Of a stretch of 64,000 nt of DNA, positions 21,666 through 34,458 are shown piece by piece. The notes under the pieces are model-generated. The model was not told where the DNA came from and made no database searches. It saw only the letters and a list, made by a program, of their open reading frames with translations. Source of the stretch: Rotaria sordida (Eukaryota; Rotifera; Eurotatoria; Philodinida; Philodinidae); assembly GCA_905250125.1 (NCBI GenBank), contig CAJNOL010000906.1, forward strand, positions 1-64,000, given 5' to 3'. Position numbers and translations under genes: made by a program. The first letter of the stretch is position 1; every line of letters begins with the position of its first letter.

Positions 21666-24162
21666 AACTCCTAATGACGACAACAAAGTGCAAAATCTTT
21701 TGATCTTAGAAATATATTCTGAAACTTTTTATACTTAAAAAAACTTATTATAGAAATTTGATAATTAACACAAAGCAATAAAAATGCTCGTTCACAAAAC
21801 GAACAAAACCTAACAGAATTATCATAATGTTCTATAGTAATAGTTTGTTAAAAACATTAATTATAAGAAGCAAAAGTTAAAGTATAACTTGATATAATAT
21901 ATGAAAACAACAAAGTTTGAAAATTATTGTTATTATTTTTCGTCAAAAAAAATTATATTGATCGAGAACCAAACGTAACAAAAGAGAATTTTTTTTGTTT
22001 AAAAAATTAAAATTCTTATTCACAAAGATTAGAAAATTGTTGTAAAAATGAAATAAAACAAATTTTCTAAGTCATTTTCTCATAGTATTTTAACTTTGCT
22101 TGTATTTTTCTACCAGAAGACAATCAAAAGACTAAGCAATGTCTTCAAAAAGAAAAAGAGTAATAAGGAAACAGCTGCTTTACAAATTGAACTAAATAAA
22201 TTAAAAGCTGCATCTGCAACTGATATTATAATTAATCAAAGAAAAATTGTTGTTGATATAAATTACAGAAAACAAAAAAAGATTTTGAAATATTATTTCA
22301 TATTTAATTTACTTATTATAAATACATTGTATATTATAATTGAACAACTAAACAACGTCATTGTTGACAATTAGAATATGAAAAACAACCGATGAATTAT
22401 AATAACAAAAAGTAGATGTCATAGATGTCATTGAATCATATAGAAAAGAAAAATAAAATGCCAAGAGCAAGTTCAAAATAAAAGATATCAAAATGCAAAG
22501 TAAAAATAATATATATTTCTACTACCTATTTTTCGTATTTGTCTTCAAGAATAAATAATATGTTATTGATATAAACATTGTTTAATCAAAATGGGTCCTC
22601 AATATAAGACATAACTACTAGCACTATTAAACTATTCATTTGAACGAGAACATCTTCCTGAAGAATGACTACTCCATTGATAATTGAAAATTGTTTGTTT
22701 CATCTACAAAAAGATAATCAAATTGAATGTCATTCCAATCTGTAGATCTTCAAGAGTATTGCCTATAGAAGTGAAAATGACGTTCATCACTGTTATTACC
22801 CATTTAATATAATGAAAAGTTAATCTTTTTTTCTTTTCGATGCTTTCTTCTTTACTAATCAATGAATGAATAGGAGAAAGAAAAAAGAAGAATAACCAAA
22901 TTATTCAAAGAAAATATAAATATGTTTTAATATAGAACATGCAATTTATGTGTTGTTTTCTTGTTTTTACATTCTATAGGCTATTTGTATTAGCAAAATG
23001 TTTTGTTTTTTTCTACAAATGTCAATTATAAATTACCTTTCTAGATTTTACTTATGAATATAATTATTTGTTTTGAATTTGAGAAAAACGATGTACTTAA
23101 GAAAATATGATAGTTTACATCAATATGTCACTTTCGTTACAAATATTTAATAGAAAGCATGTTAAGTGTTTTGCGTGAGAATATTTCTACTATTCATCTT
23201 ATAGTTCTATACGATTAAATTGTCACTTGGCTTATTTTATAAGAGTCCATCGAGAGCAAAAAAGAACAACTTGTTCGATGATTATACTAAGAGTAACGAC
23301 GAAAGAAAATTAAGCGAAAAAAAACAAGTGCTTCCCTTCGGGATTTTTTTCTATAAATATAATTTTTTTCTTTTCTAATTCCTATATTTACCATTCTTTT
23401 TTTTTTTGTTTTATACATTGATTATATCCTTTTATCTAATCACAAAAACTGATAATATAAACACAGGATATTCATTATAGCAGATGTTTTTTTTTTTGAT
23501 GAAGTTGAACAAAATTCTTTTTAAATGAAACCTACGTTATGATTAAATAGAAAAATATCTATTCTTTCTTTTTTTTGTTCTTTTATTCGTCAAAATATTT
23601 TTTCAACAATAAATTCATATGAAAAGTAAATTGTACGAATTTATTAAATATTCAAATTTTTGAAGAATAAACATAGAGAAATCAAATGAGAGACACATAG
23701 ACAACTAATAATATCATAGAAGAAAAGTATTACAGAAGTATACGAAAAGGTCTTTTTCACTCTTTTATAGTAACTTGTCATGACAGAAAACGTCTTTGAG
23801 CTAGACTATTGTTTTTTTTGTATACCTTGTAATTAATTTTTAACGTCACTTTTCATCCGTAATCCTGAAAAAGATTTAGAGAAAAAGTAAATCGCTTAGA
23901 GAGAGAAAAAAAAAGGAAATAGCGTTTAAATAAGAATCCGTTCATTTGTAAATAGGTAAGATAGAAAAAGAATGTCGTTATATGTTTTTTTTTCTCGAGA
24001 AAATCAGTTCTGGAAAAGTAAATTTCATCATATAATAATATTTATATTCAATGTAAATATTAATTATTATTCATGCAAGAAGTATAATCGATAAAAAATA
24101 AATTTTATGATAATCTTTTTTTTCAGATGATTATTTTCTTATATATTTCAAATAAGTGAATA
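21666..24162. other. Intergenic / upstream region of GPCR gene
   Basis: Mostly AT-rich. At about 22120-22280 a Lys-rich, possibly coiled-coil frame (KRLSNVFKKKKSNKETAALQ) follows a CAG acceptor-like site and could be an orphan exon, but no start or partner exon was found. Nothing else recognised. Confidence 0.3.
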
Positions 24163-25690
24163 ATGAATATTTCGAATCAAACAAATATATGTCAAAATAT
24201 TGATCTTATTTTTGATACATCTTCAAAATGTTTTAATGATATATCTCCTCCAAATATAACCGATTGTGATTTAATGATTGTTATTTATCGTTTAATACTT
24301 ATTGATTGTTACATTGAAAGATTATTTTTTCCAACAGCTGCAACTTTAATTGTTATTGGAACTATACTTAATCTATTTTCATTATTTTGTTTTCTTAAAA
24401 TAAATAAACGAAATTCACAAAATGTTTATCTATCTGTATTAGCACTAGGAGATACACTTAATTTACATGTAAATTTTACAATTCCAATATTAAGACAAAT
24501 CGATATAATTGATGATTATTTTCATAATTCTTCAATTCTATGTCGAATAAATGGTTTTTTAACTGAATTTTTTTTAATATTTCCAACATGGATCGTTGTT
24601 TTATTAACTTTTGAACGTTTAATATGTGTTTTACGACCTTTAAAATGTCATTCATTATATACACATAAACGTGCAAAAATTTCAATATTTATATTAATAT
24701 TAATTGTAATATGTTTATGTATTTATCGTTTTTTTGATTTAAAAGGTATTGATCAAGGTAGTGTTTTTTCAATTGTTGCATGTGATGGATATACATATAA
24801 AACATTAATTATAATAAGACATCTTAATTTAATTATTTGGGCTATTCTACCTGAATGTTTAACATTAATAATGAATTTAATTATCATTTATAATATTAAA
24901 TTAGCTACACAAAATTTTGAACCATTTTATTCTCAAGCACGTCAAGCTAAATTTAATCAAGCAACAAAAACAGTTTTACTTATTTCAATACTATTTTTAA
25001 TTTTTCATACACCAACAGGTAACAATTCATTAGGTTAGAATGATATTATATATAAATATATTTTTTCTCAATAGGTATTATGATTGGTCTTAATCTAATT
25101 TATGCTACAAAAGAAAGAACAATTGGTTTAACAATAATTCTTGTTTCAAGAAAATTAACAGTTATACTTTATGAAATAAGTTTATGTTGTAAATTTTTTA
25201 TTTATAATCAAACATTTAGAAATTTTAAGTAAGTTAAAAACAAATAATGATCCGAAGTATTTCTTTTTTTTTGGTGTTTTAATATAGAGATATATTTTAT
25301 ACATCAGTATCACGTTTTACTCGTCATACAAATTCAGCTAAATTAGGTCGACCTCGTTCTCCTAGAAATCATGCACGTTATCATCTTACAAAATCATTTC
25401 AATCTGGTCAAATTAAATCTAATACTATTTATCGAGCTAAAGAAACTGATTTATTAGTTCATCAACAACGTAAAGATTCATTTATAACAATAACAAGTAT
25501 ATCACGAGCAAGTCGAGATCAACAACAACAACAACGACAACCATTCACTTTTAAAATGATGAATAATAATGATAGTTTTAAAATAACATTACCTCAAACA
25601 CCTATTTTATTAAGAAGATATACAGCAGATACAAGAATGGTAAACAATCAACAATTATTGTCGCATATTCAACCTCAAATAACGTTATGA
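24163..25690 (+). CDS. Rhodopsin-like (class A) GPCR, probable peptide-type receptor
   Basis: Three exons: 24163-25018, 25075-25228, 25288-25690, giving 470 residues. The product should be a seven-helix plasma-membrane receptor. The N-terminus has N-glycosylation sites (NIS, NQT, NIT). TM1 is near 57-79 (VIGTILNLFSLFCFL, with the conserved Asn). TM2 is near 88-110 (LSVLALGDTLNL, with the conserved Asp). TM3 is near 127-157 with Cys127 for the usual disulphide to Cys207 and ERLICVLRPL in place of DRY. TM4 is near 171-190, TM5 near 219-245, TM6 near 270-295 and TM7 near 303-325. TM7 ends KFFIYNQTFR rather than NPxxY. A long basic C-tail with a Gln run (QQQQQ) and Ser/Thr sites follows. The pattern recalls FMRFamide-receptor-like families expanded in rotifers; the ligand is unknown. 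The start is the first in-frame ATG; borders are GT-AG. Confidence 0.85.
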
Positions 25691-26902
25691 ATAATAATCT
25701 TATTATTGTTATACTAAAAATCATTAAAAATAATTTTTAGGCTATTTCAAATAATAATTCTTAATAGTTATGTTTTAAAATTAAATTTTATTCAATTTCT
25801 ATTTTTCATTTCAATTTATTTATTCAACTGAATGTGCCTTGACAGATCCTTGGTTTTTTTTTCTGTCTAAAGAAAAACTAATTATGATCAATAATATTGA
25901 CATTATGTTTCAATTTCCTTCTTGTTTCCGATCAAAAATTTTCAAATATAAATATGAATACAATTAGAAGTTTACTTTATAGATTAGCCTATTCTTAAAT
26001 ACTAACTGAATTAAACTATTTAGATTTAAAAAAAAATATAACAAGGAAAAGATGATGGTCGCACAAGACACATTTTTCTACTTCTGTTAATTTTTAAGAT
26101 ATAATCTAACTGACTCATATATATGAAAGATCATCGGTTACTGATTATTTGTATTTTCATTCAATTATAGATTGTGAATAGGATCAATCTTCACGATATA
26201 TTACTTAGAACAATCCAAAACTAATGGCAGCGGTACTGTACTCTAGTGAAATATCTTGTAAGCAAGATCTTGGGTATAAATTCATCTGATTCGATTATCA
26301 TAAAAGAACATGTATTTTTAAAATCTTGTGCAAGATCTTGATTTAATAATATTTTTAAAAAAAATTATTTTTCTACTTCTTGGAAATAGATTGTGCTGAA
26401 TCGCTCAAGAAAATACAATCTCCATTGAAAAGTGTTGATGAAGCCGATGATTTCGAAAGTTTTTTCGATTGATCATTGACCACTAAATTGACTGTTTATG
26501 ATAAGTAGAAGAAATCTGACTTCAAATTCAGCTTGAGCAACAAATTTTACATTAGATAGACTATTTGAGAAGTATTTCGAGACATCCATAAATGAATTTT
26601 AGTGATCATTTTGAATCATGAATATTTTAGTCAAGATCTTAGAAATCTGTACCTAAGTTCTAATTACAGATCTTAGTACAAGATAATGTGATTATCTTCT
26701 ATCTAAGCACTTCAACTAATATCATAATAATAAACTTTTGATAAGATTTGTTTCACTATGACCTATGCTAGTAGTATTAGTCCCTATTTGATCTTTTTTG
26801 AATAATTTTTTATAGAAACAAGATAGAGAACTGCAGTTTTCATCGTTCGAAAGAAGAGATATAGATACATCTAATCATATATGTGTGCATTCCATTTGTG
26901 GT
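25691..26902. other. Intergenic with a weak inverted-repeat element
   Basis: CAAGATCTTG-containing segments at about 26262 and 26330 face related sequence at about 26630-26690 in inverted order, suggesting a small non-autonomous element (about 26250-26695). No gene recognised. Confidence 0.3.
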
Positions 26903-27658
26903 TTCATTATTGCATTAATAAAACTTCCTTGACATTTAGTTCATTTCATAATTGATAGAGCTTTTCAAGCACTACAAAATCAATTATTTTCTAGGGTCTA
27001 AAAAAAAAAGAACGACGTAACAAAATTCTTAGTTCACTTTTCATGGGGCCGAATTTTTTTGGCTTTTTCGACTGATAATTGATGGTAAGCATTTCAATTC
27101 AAACAAATATCATATTTGAAATTAGTGTAAAATAATCAGTTAATTGATGTATGTTTCAAAGTTTTTCTGATCAAATTTTCATCTGTGAACTCCCGCAGAG
27201 ATATGTGAAAAAATGAATTTAATCAAAACAATTATTTTATTGTTTAGTAACTTGTCTTTTTCTCTTCAAATCGCATTTTACAAGTTTAGAACTTGGTTTC
27301 TACGGCTGCAAAGACTTTTTTGATTAAATTCATTCTTTCACATATCCCTGAAGAGGTTCACAGGCAAAAATTTGATTAGAAAAACAAGTCGCAGAAAAAC
27401 TTTGAAACATACATAAATCGACTTATTTTCTTGTGCTAATTCCAAATATGATATTTGTCTGAAGTGAAATATGTACCATCAAATATCAGTCAAAAAAGTC
27501 CAAACAATTCAGCTTTATGAAGAGTGAACTATGAATTTTGTTGCGTCGGTCGTTTTTTTTTAGATCGTAGAAATTATTTAGTCTTGTAGTGCTTGAAAAG
27601 CTCTATCGATTATAAAATGAATTAAATATCAAGGAAGTTTCATTAACACAATTAATAA
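26903..27658. mobile_element. Long imperfect palindrome (foldback element), about 750 bp
   Basis: The left arm (26903-27234) and right arm (27317-27658) are inverted copies over about 330 bp. For example, ACTTCCTTGACATTTAGTTC faces GAATTAAATATCAAGGAAGT, and GAGCTTTTCAAGCACTACAA faces TTGTAGTGCTTGAAAAGCTC. The spacer is about 80 bp. There is no coding capacity. RNA copied through it would form a long hairpin. Confidence 0.7.
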
Positions 27659-28190
27659 ACGCCTATTATTCAGATTTGGAACAGCATGTAATGCAAGATT
27701 TGTATACGATCTAGTAAATTTAAAAGATTATTTCAAATGAATAATTCTATTATGAAAACCTAGCCGAAGAAAAAGGATTATCAAAATAACTATGCATTAC
27801 TCTTCATCATTATTTATTTTCTATGATAATGTATAATTAAATGAAAAATACCTTGAGTTTTAGCATGAAAATAGTTAGAAACTGATGATCTTTGATTGTA
27901 TATATGTGTCAATTAGATTGAACCTTGAAAATCAATAGGAGTCAAATAGCGTTCTTATGCACTTCTGTCCTTTGTTAATATAAAATTATCATCAGAAATT
28001 ACCTTGAACAAATGCATAGAATTTTCAATTGAATATGCCTTTCTACTACTTGAACGATTTCTTTTCTTTCTTTTTTTTTATTCTGTTGTTCTCCTTTTTT
28101 TCTCTTTTTTTTCTATTATTTATGAATTATCCAATAGTATAAATAGTCAAACGATGAGTATTGAAAATATTCTTTACTGTATGAATAAAG

Positions 28191-28994
28191 TTAGTTTTGA
28201 GATAGAATAGATCGTTGTTGTTGATATGATTGATTTGATGTTGATGAATGAACTGTACGAGAATAATTTATATAATTAACAAAACTTTGTGGACTTTTTA
28301 AATCGTTATTAAACAATGATGATATTGTTTGTGTTGTCGTTGTTGTTGTTGTTGTTGTTGAACTATTTCTTGACATTGATGTTCTTACAGGAGATTTTTT
28401 TTCTCCTAATATACGTCGTAAAGTACAATCATCATTTTGTGGACGTTTTACACGTGAAGATATATTTTGTTGTTTTTTATTACGATGTCGTTCAATATCT
28501 CGAATAGAAGCACGAATATAATCATATATTGTTGAATATTGATGAGAAGAATTTTTTTGTTGTGATGATTTTAATGAACAAGATGAAGATGAATCTTTAA
28601 ATTGTGATTGAGATGATTTTTGATTATGTGGTGATAATGAACAACAATGATTATGTTCATTATTTGGATCCTTTTTCTCTTTTTTCTTCATTTCTTCTAA
28701 ATATGTATTTCGATATGCAACATCTGGTGCAAGATTTAATTGATTGTTTTTATCAGAATGTCGTTGCCAACCAAATGATGCAGTTGATGTATCATGTACA
28801 TCAAGATTACTAACATGTAAACCAATCATATGTGGTGGTGGACGTTTTTTAGGTTGATTAGGACGATGTTCAGTTGTAGGACTACCTTCATAATCTCGAC
28901 TGTTATCATTTGGTCCTGTTAATAGAAGAACACTAGGTGGTGGTGTATGTTTTCTATGGAAATATAATGTCATATCAACATCGACAGTACTCAT
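28191..28994 (-). CDS. Unrecognised single-exon protein, 267 residues
   Basis: Uninterrupted frame from ATG at 28994 (MSTVDVDMTLYFHRKHTPPP) to a stop at 28191. The product is hydrophilic and low in hydrophobic segments. A Pro-rich N-terminal third includes PKKRPPPHMIGLHV, an EEMKKKEKKD patch follows, then a Ser/Gln-rich middle, RRILGEKKSP, and a threonine run (STTTTTTTTTTQT) near the C-terminus. Its codon use (AT-rich third positions, CGT/CGA Arg) matches real genes here, which is why I accept it. No known domain seen; probably a largely disordered cytoplasmic or nuclear protein. It could be the last exon of a larger gene, as no promoter was identified. Confidence 0.55.
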   Translation of the reverse strand: MSTVDVDMTLYFHRKHTPPPSVLLLTGPNDNSRDYEGSPTTEHRPNQPKKRPPPHMIGLHVSNLDVHDTSTASFGWQRHSDKNNQLNLAPDVAYRNTYLEEMKKKEKKDPNNEHNHCCSLSPHNQKSSQSQFKDSSSSCSLKSSQQKNSSHQYSTIYDYIRASIRDIERHRNKKQQNISSRVKRPQNDDCTLRRILGEKKSPVRTSMSRNSSTTTTTTTTTQTISSLFNNDLKSPQSFVNYINYSRTVHSSTSNQSYQQQRSILSQN

Positions 28995-30810
28995 CGTTTT
29001 GTATTTTGCTTTTTTTTTTTCGTTATTATTATTTGTACATGAGAGAATAAAGGAACTGATGTATGTTTATACATTATATGTAACTAGACACTTGAATAGT
29101 GAGTGTTCTGTACAATGGTAACAATTACATAGCAAATTTAATTTCATTTTTTTTTTTTTTTCAAAACTGTTGAGTCTTCGACAACAATATTATTTCATTC
29201 AGTGACATTCTCTTTGTACTTTTTTTTTTCATATTGATTATGCACTTTATTGATTTCTCTTTCTTTTTTTTTTCTTTTATATTGTGATTGGCGTCATTGT
29301 AATTTTGATTTGTATGTTCAGATTTCTCATATATATATATATATATATATATATTTTCTTTTTTCTTTTTTTTAAAATTAATTGAGACTGTAAAAAGACA
29401 AAAGCGGTAAGCTAATAAAATATTTTATTAATTGATTTGGATTAGAATAATAAAATAAATATTGAAATGTGAATAATTTTATCATTAATTGGTTTAAGTT
29501 ATGATTATTCATTCTGTTTTTTTTAATCTTCGTATGAGATTTAAAAGTAAAGATTAGTTTTACGAGTTGTCAGTCTATCTGATCCGATACATCTCATGGC
29601 TTTCAATTGATCAAATATTCACTACTAGTAATCTTTTAAATATTATCTTAATCAATTTGCTTTCTAACTTAATGAATTACGAATCTATTTTTGATTCGTA
29701 TTATATTATAAAAAAATATTGACAAATAATGCATGAGTAAGCGTTCATTTCATATAATTCTACGATTTGTTTCTATTTATAGAGATGAAATTATTATTTA
29801 TAATTATTGATTATTAAATTGTACATATAGGAGAAACATGACAGTTTAATCATTATGTATAAAGATTCGATTAAATATAAATAAATACAAATAGATTCAT
29901 ACGTTTCCTGTGAATTAAATGCACTTGACGATTTCAAGTCATTTTTTTCCAGTGAATAAAATTTTGTCTATGATTTCGATTACATTATTCATCAGTTTGA
30001 TATTCAATATCGAAATCAAATAAATTTGTTCGTATTACCATCGGTATACCGCGATACTGATAACAACTGACAGTAGACTTTCGGGTTAGAGAATAGTCAA
30101 ATATTTAAGTATTAAACTGATGACGATTTTTGTTCGATTTGAATGACATTGGTGCTTTATTTATTGAATCTTTGAAATGACTCATTGTTTGACCCCCTAC
30201 ATGAAATGATTCATATTTGCGCAATTCTAAGATTATGAATAGAAGTTTTTAATAAATTCTATTTGCTTGATTATTCAAATTTAATTATTGATGAATTCAG
30301 TTTGTATATATTCTCTAGTGAGAATAGCTTTACTTTTTAAACAAAAAAACTGAACTTTTTATAATATGATATTTGTTTGAATTGTAATTTTATTCTTGAA
30401 AACAAATAAAATTTGAAACGTGTTTGATTGTTCATACATAACAATGAGAAAAATATGTATGACTTCTTATATTTATGAATACTTATCAACTATGATCATT
30501 ATACAAATCATTATCTTTTGTTCTTTTTCAAATCATATTCTTTCGTTCTTTATTTCATTTTTTCTCTTACTGTATGTCAATAGTAGACACTTATAAAATT
30601 ATAAAGTGAGAAATAGAAGAATAAAAAAGAATTGTTTATTGTCCGTCATATTCATGATTTTTTTTCAATCATCATTCCTTTTTTTTTGTATTAATAGAAC
30701 AAAAAGAAAAAGAAAAAGTATAATTGAAAATCGTAATTCATATAAAAGTAACTAGAATCGAATGTTATCTTAAATAAAATTAAATTTTTGTTCGAATAAT
30801 CAGTTCATTG
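28995..30810. other. Intergenic between divergent genes; TA microsatellite
   Basis: The two flanking genes point away from each other, so both promoters should lie here. A TA microsatellite is at about 29328-29354, with several T-runs. No RNA gene or element recognised. Confidence 0.4.
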
Positions 30811-33200
30811 ATGCCAACATCGAGTCAATCACAAATTCTTTCTGTTGTTGATTATCAATTACTTCAACAACAAGCACAACAACAACAACAACAACAACAG
30901 CAACAAATAGCTAATAGTCAAGATGCAACAACAAAACTTGCTGGTCTTAATTATGTTAATCAACCATCACTAATCGAAATAAGACGACGTTCATCAAGAG
31001 ATGAACGACGTCCATCAACTGGAAAAAAAGATAATGATGGTAATCAATCACCACCACCTCCAAATATCACTGTTCGTAGACGAAGTTCAGCTAAAATTAT
31101 TGATGGTAAGATTTAAATAAAGCAAAATAAAAAACAACAATATTTTATTTCACAAAAATTTTCCATTTCTTCAAGAAAAATTAATAAATTTTTAGATGTT
31201 TACATCACAATATTTCTATTCTTCAGACTATAAATATTATCTATTTATTCATTATTTGTAAAAGCTTTTTTTTTCGCGTTGATCATTTCATGAAATCTCT
31301 TAATAGAATATACAGATGTTTGCAAAAAAACTTAGAAAAAATTTTTTTTATTCTTAAAACCTTTTTCTTTACTGCTATAAACAATTACGAAATTCATTGT
31401 TCGAGAGATAAACCCTCGATAGATACACTACACGCTGTATATATAGAAGCGTGATTTTTTCCTCTTCGATACGTCTAGAAGTGAATAAGGAGAATATGAA
31501 ATTATACTATTGTATAGTACTCTTCGTGGGCTATCTACCACAATGTAAAACAATTAGAAGAGCACTTGTATCGAAGGTGATATCTGTGGAAGAAGGTTTT
31601 CAAGTTTTTTTGCAAATATCTGTATAAATCTTAATTATTAAATTTTTAAAGATACAACATCAAATCGACCAACACAACAAAGTGATTCATTTCGTATGCC
31701 AACAATTTATCTTAATCATATGAGTCATAATGAATTAAAAACGCCAACACAATCATCACGATTTCGTCGAATTTCATTAAATGATGATAATGGTATTGAA
31801 AATGAACATAAATCTAAACAATTAAAAAGTTATCCAACACCAACGACACCTGATGATGAAAATAATGCATTATCATCAGATGATAATGAAGAAAATTTTC
31901 CTAAGGAAAGACGATCAAGTTTATTAAATGATAATGCACGTCGTTTATTAATTTTGGGTACAATACGTCCATCAAGAACATTTTATAAAGATTTACCTGA
32001 AGATGATGTTGAACATCTTATGGAATATTTTCGTCGAATGAGAAAAACACATCGAACAATTACATCAGAAGAAATTAATCAAGAATTACAAAATAAATTT
32101 ATTGAATATAAACCAAAAATTTGTAAGTTAATATTTTAAATATTTTAACAATTTTTATGATTAAATTAATATTTTTATCGAGATGTTTTCTCTTCCGAGG
32201 GGGTACTACATCCTTGACCCCCTACAACATTAGATTAAAGTTTGAGTTATTTAAAACGATTGAATATATTTTCTTTAGTTTTTGATTCTGCTACTGTAAC
32301 AAAAGGTCAAATAATGAATATCGAAAAAATTATTGAACAATATGCTGATAAAATTCGTACAAATAAAGCTGAATTAGTTAAACTTGAAAATCCGATTCGT
32401 TTTGTAATTAAACAAATCGATAATGATATACCATTAACAACAATTCCACGTGAATATCATGATTGTTTTTTAACACTTGTTACTCGATCAGATCCATTAC
32501 GTAAATCAGATTTAATAAATGAACTTATTCGAGATAAACTTATTGAAGATGTTAAAGCAAATTCATTAGATATCAGGTTAGATGATTTTCTAAACATATG
32601 AAATATTCAAATTAGGATTCTTTTTTTTTGTTTTATTTCTTTTTTGATTTCAGTTATTTTCCTGGTGGTATTAATTATGATGTTCCACGTGAAGATATTG
32701 ATGAAAGTGGTCACATGAAAATTGAAACATATCAAAAATTAAAAAAACGTTTAAGTCATCGTAAAATTTGGCATTTTAGTGAACCACCAGAAAAAAAACC
32801 TAATGCTTTATTAGCAAATCTTCCATTAGATTTCTCAATCTATATAAATCATCAATATTTACTTGATTGTCTTTATGATCATTTAAAAACTCTTTCATTC
32901 GATGAAAATTTTATTAAAAATGATCAAATTTTATCAATTGAATTTGTACCATTAAGTTGTATTTTAAATTCAGATGATATTCAAAATCAATTTATTATTG
33001 ATTGTGATTCAATTGAAACAAAAGATAAATTAATGGAAAAACCATTGAAAATTTCTTTAAATAAACAAACAAGTACAATTGAATTACGTTCTTATGATTA
33101 TGAGATTCATAGAGAATATGAAAAATCAATTAAAGCAGAAAAATATAGAGAATTAATTAAAAATCATGAGGAAGCTATTAAACGAACATCAACCAAATAA
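30811..33200 (+). CDS. Unrecognised Q-rich conserved-looking protein, four exons
   Basis: Exons 30811-31105, 31652-32122, 32279-32576 and 32654-33200 give 536 residues; phases 1, 1, 2 agree and borders are GT-AG. The N-terminus is low complexity (a QQAQQQQQQQQQQ run, then SPPPPNITVRRRSS with RRxS sites likely for basophilic kinases). From about residue 180 it turns into a predicted helical, ordered part (RLLILGTIRPSRTFYKDLPE; YFRRMRKTHRTITSEEI; FVIKQIDNDIPLTTIPREYH). The C-terminal part has YFPGGINYDVPREDID, a Lys-rich helix, an IWHFSEPPEKKPNALL linker, and a final alpha/beta-looking segment ending in charged helix EYEKSIKAEKYRELIKNHEE. I do not recognise the family. An AATAAA signal follows the stop (33237-33242). 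Intron 1 carries a MITE. Confidence 0.78.
31309..31626. mobile_element. MITE with 24-bp terminal inverted repeats in intron 1
   Basis: TATACAGATGTTTGCAAAAA at the left and the inverted TATACAGATATTTGCAAAAA at the right bound about 318 bp. TA at both ends fits Tc1/mariner-type target use. Non-coding. Confidence 0.6.
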
Positions 33201-33850
33201 TACACCAGACACTTTTTTTTTGTATTTCAAAAAACAAATAAAAAAAATAAATTTTTATGACTTTTTACATGATTAATCATACTTTTTCATGAATGTGTTG
33301 TATTTCATACAGAATAAAAATTCAAAAACAAAACAACAAAAACTTTTTTCTTATAAACATTTTTATTGGGAATCATTTTACAATGAGCTAAATATCTCGA
33401 GTGTCATTTATTTTTATTGAAATCCTTGCATTTTGAACAGATCTGAAATGTGTCATTGATAATTACCTCTCTGAATAACGGATAGTTCAAATAAATGAAT
33501 CTTGTTAGAAATAGTGTCTTACTATATAGACTAAAACGACAAGACAAACTTTCTCTAATGGAGTAGATAGAATTTGATTATGCACATATTATGCAATATA
33601 AATATCTGAGGAATTCAAAAGAAATGTTGAGCACATTTAAACATAAATATTTTACCTCAAAAGCAAACTGATTATATTGTATAACAATATGCTACAAAAT
33701 CTCTACATAATTTCTCCTTTTGTTTTAGCAACTAATGAATAAATATGTTTGTGATTGATTAGTTTTATTTAGGTATATCTTTTCCTGCTGTCTATTTTCT
33801 ATATCTCCTTTCTCTTGTGTAAGTTACGACATTCATAGGATAATAAATAT
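33201..33850. other. 3' flank, nothing recognised
   Basis: Apart from the poly(A) signal just after the stop codon, no feature seen. Confidence 0.35.
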
Positions 33851-34458
33851 ATATACACCCTGGGCAAAAGTCTTTTCATGCCTCTTTTCTTCATTTTTTT
33901 TTTCATGTCGAACCCATAGGTTACAAGTGTATGTTGGTTACACAAATGACTTACATACTATTTTATTGTAGTTTATGATTGATCACGATCAACTTCAATG
34001 AAGAATGTACGCTATTCAATAGAATCGGTCAACACTACAAATGAAGTGATGGTTAGAGTACTTGATGACTGGGTTATCTCTTTCTTTTGATATTCTATAA
34101 ATATTTTACTTTATCTATATTTGTAGTAATTGGCAATACCGCATTCTTAAGAGAGCTTCGAGTCGACAATAAAAAGAATTTAATGATTCAAACAAGTAAA
34201 ATAGTAAGCAGATACAAAGAAAAAAGAGATTATCCAGCCGTGATACATTTGTCCAACCAATTCTGTTGTAGGGTTGCTCAATTATATGTAAAAATGCCTA
34301 TTCTTCAATGAATCAAAATGCTATCAGTTATACATTACACTACAATAAAGTACTTAAATCATCCTTATAACTAACCTTCATCTAAAATCAAAGAAATTCT
34401 ATACGCAAAACGCATGATGGAAGAGCAGGAGAGACACTTTTGTCTACGGGTGTATATA
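33851..34458. mobile_element. Non-autonomous inverted-repeat element, about 600 bp
   Basis: The ends TATATACACCCTGGGCAAAA and, inverted, TATATACACCCGTAGACAAA match over about 35 bp with a few differences. The TA-rich outer border fits a Tc1/mariner-type insertion. The short open frame inside (34087-34311) has no transposase motif. Confidence 0.55.

Noticed and set aside
22096-22374. Lys-rich 92-codon frame, possible orphan exon
   Set aside because: Acceptor-like CAG is present but no ATG, partner exon or domain; left as a note in the intergenic entry.
31195-31240. Alternative acceptor for exon 2 of the Q-rich gene (TTTTTAG then ATGTTTAC)
   Set aside because: The frame closes at a TAA within about 15 codons and no second donor follows.
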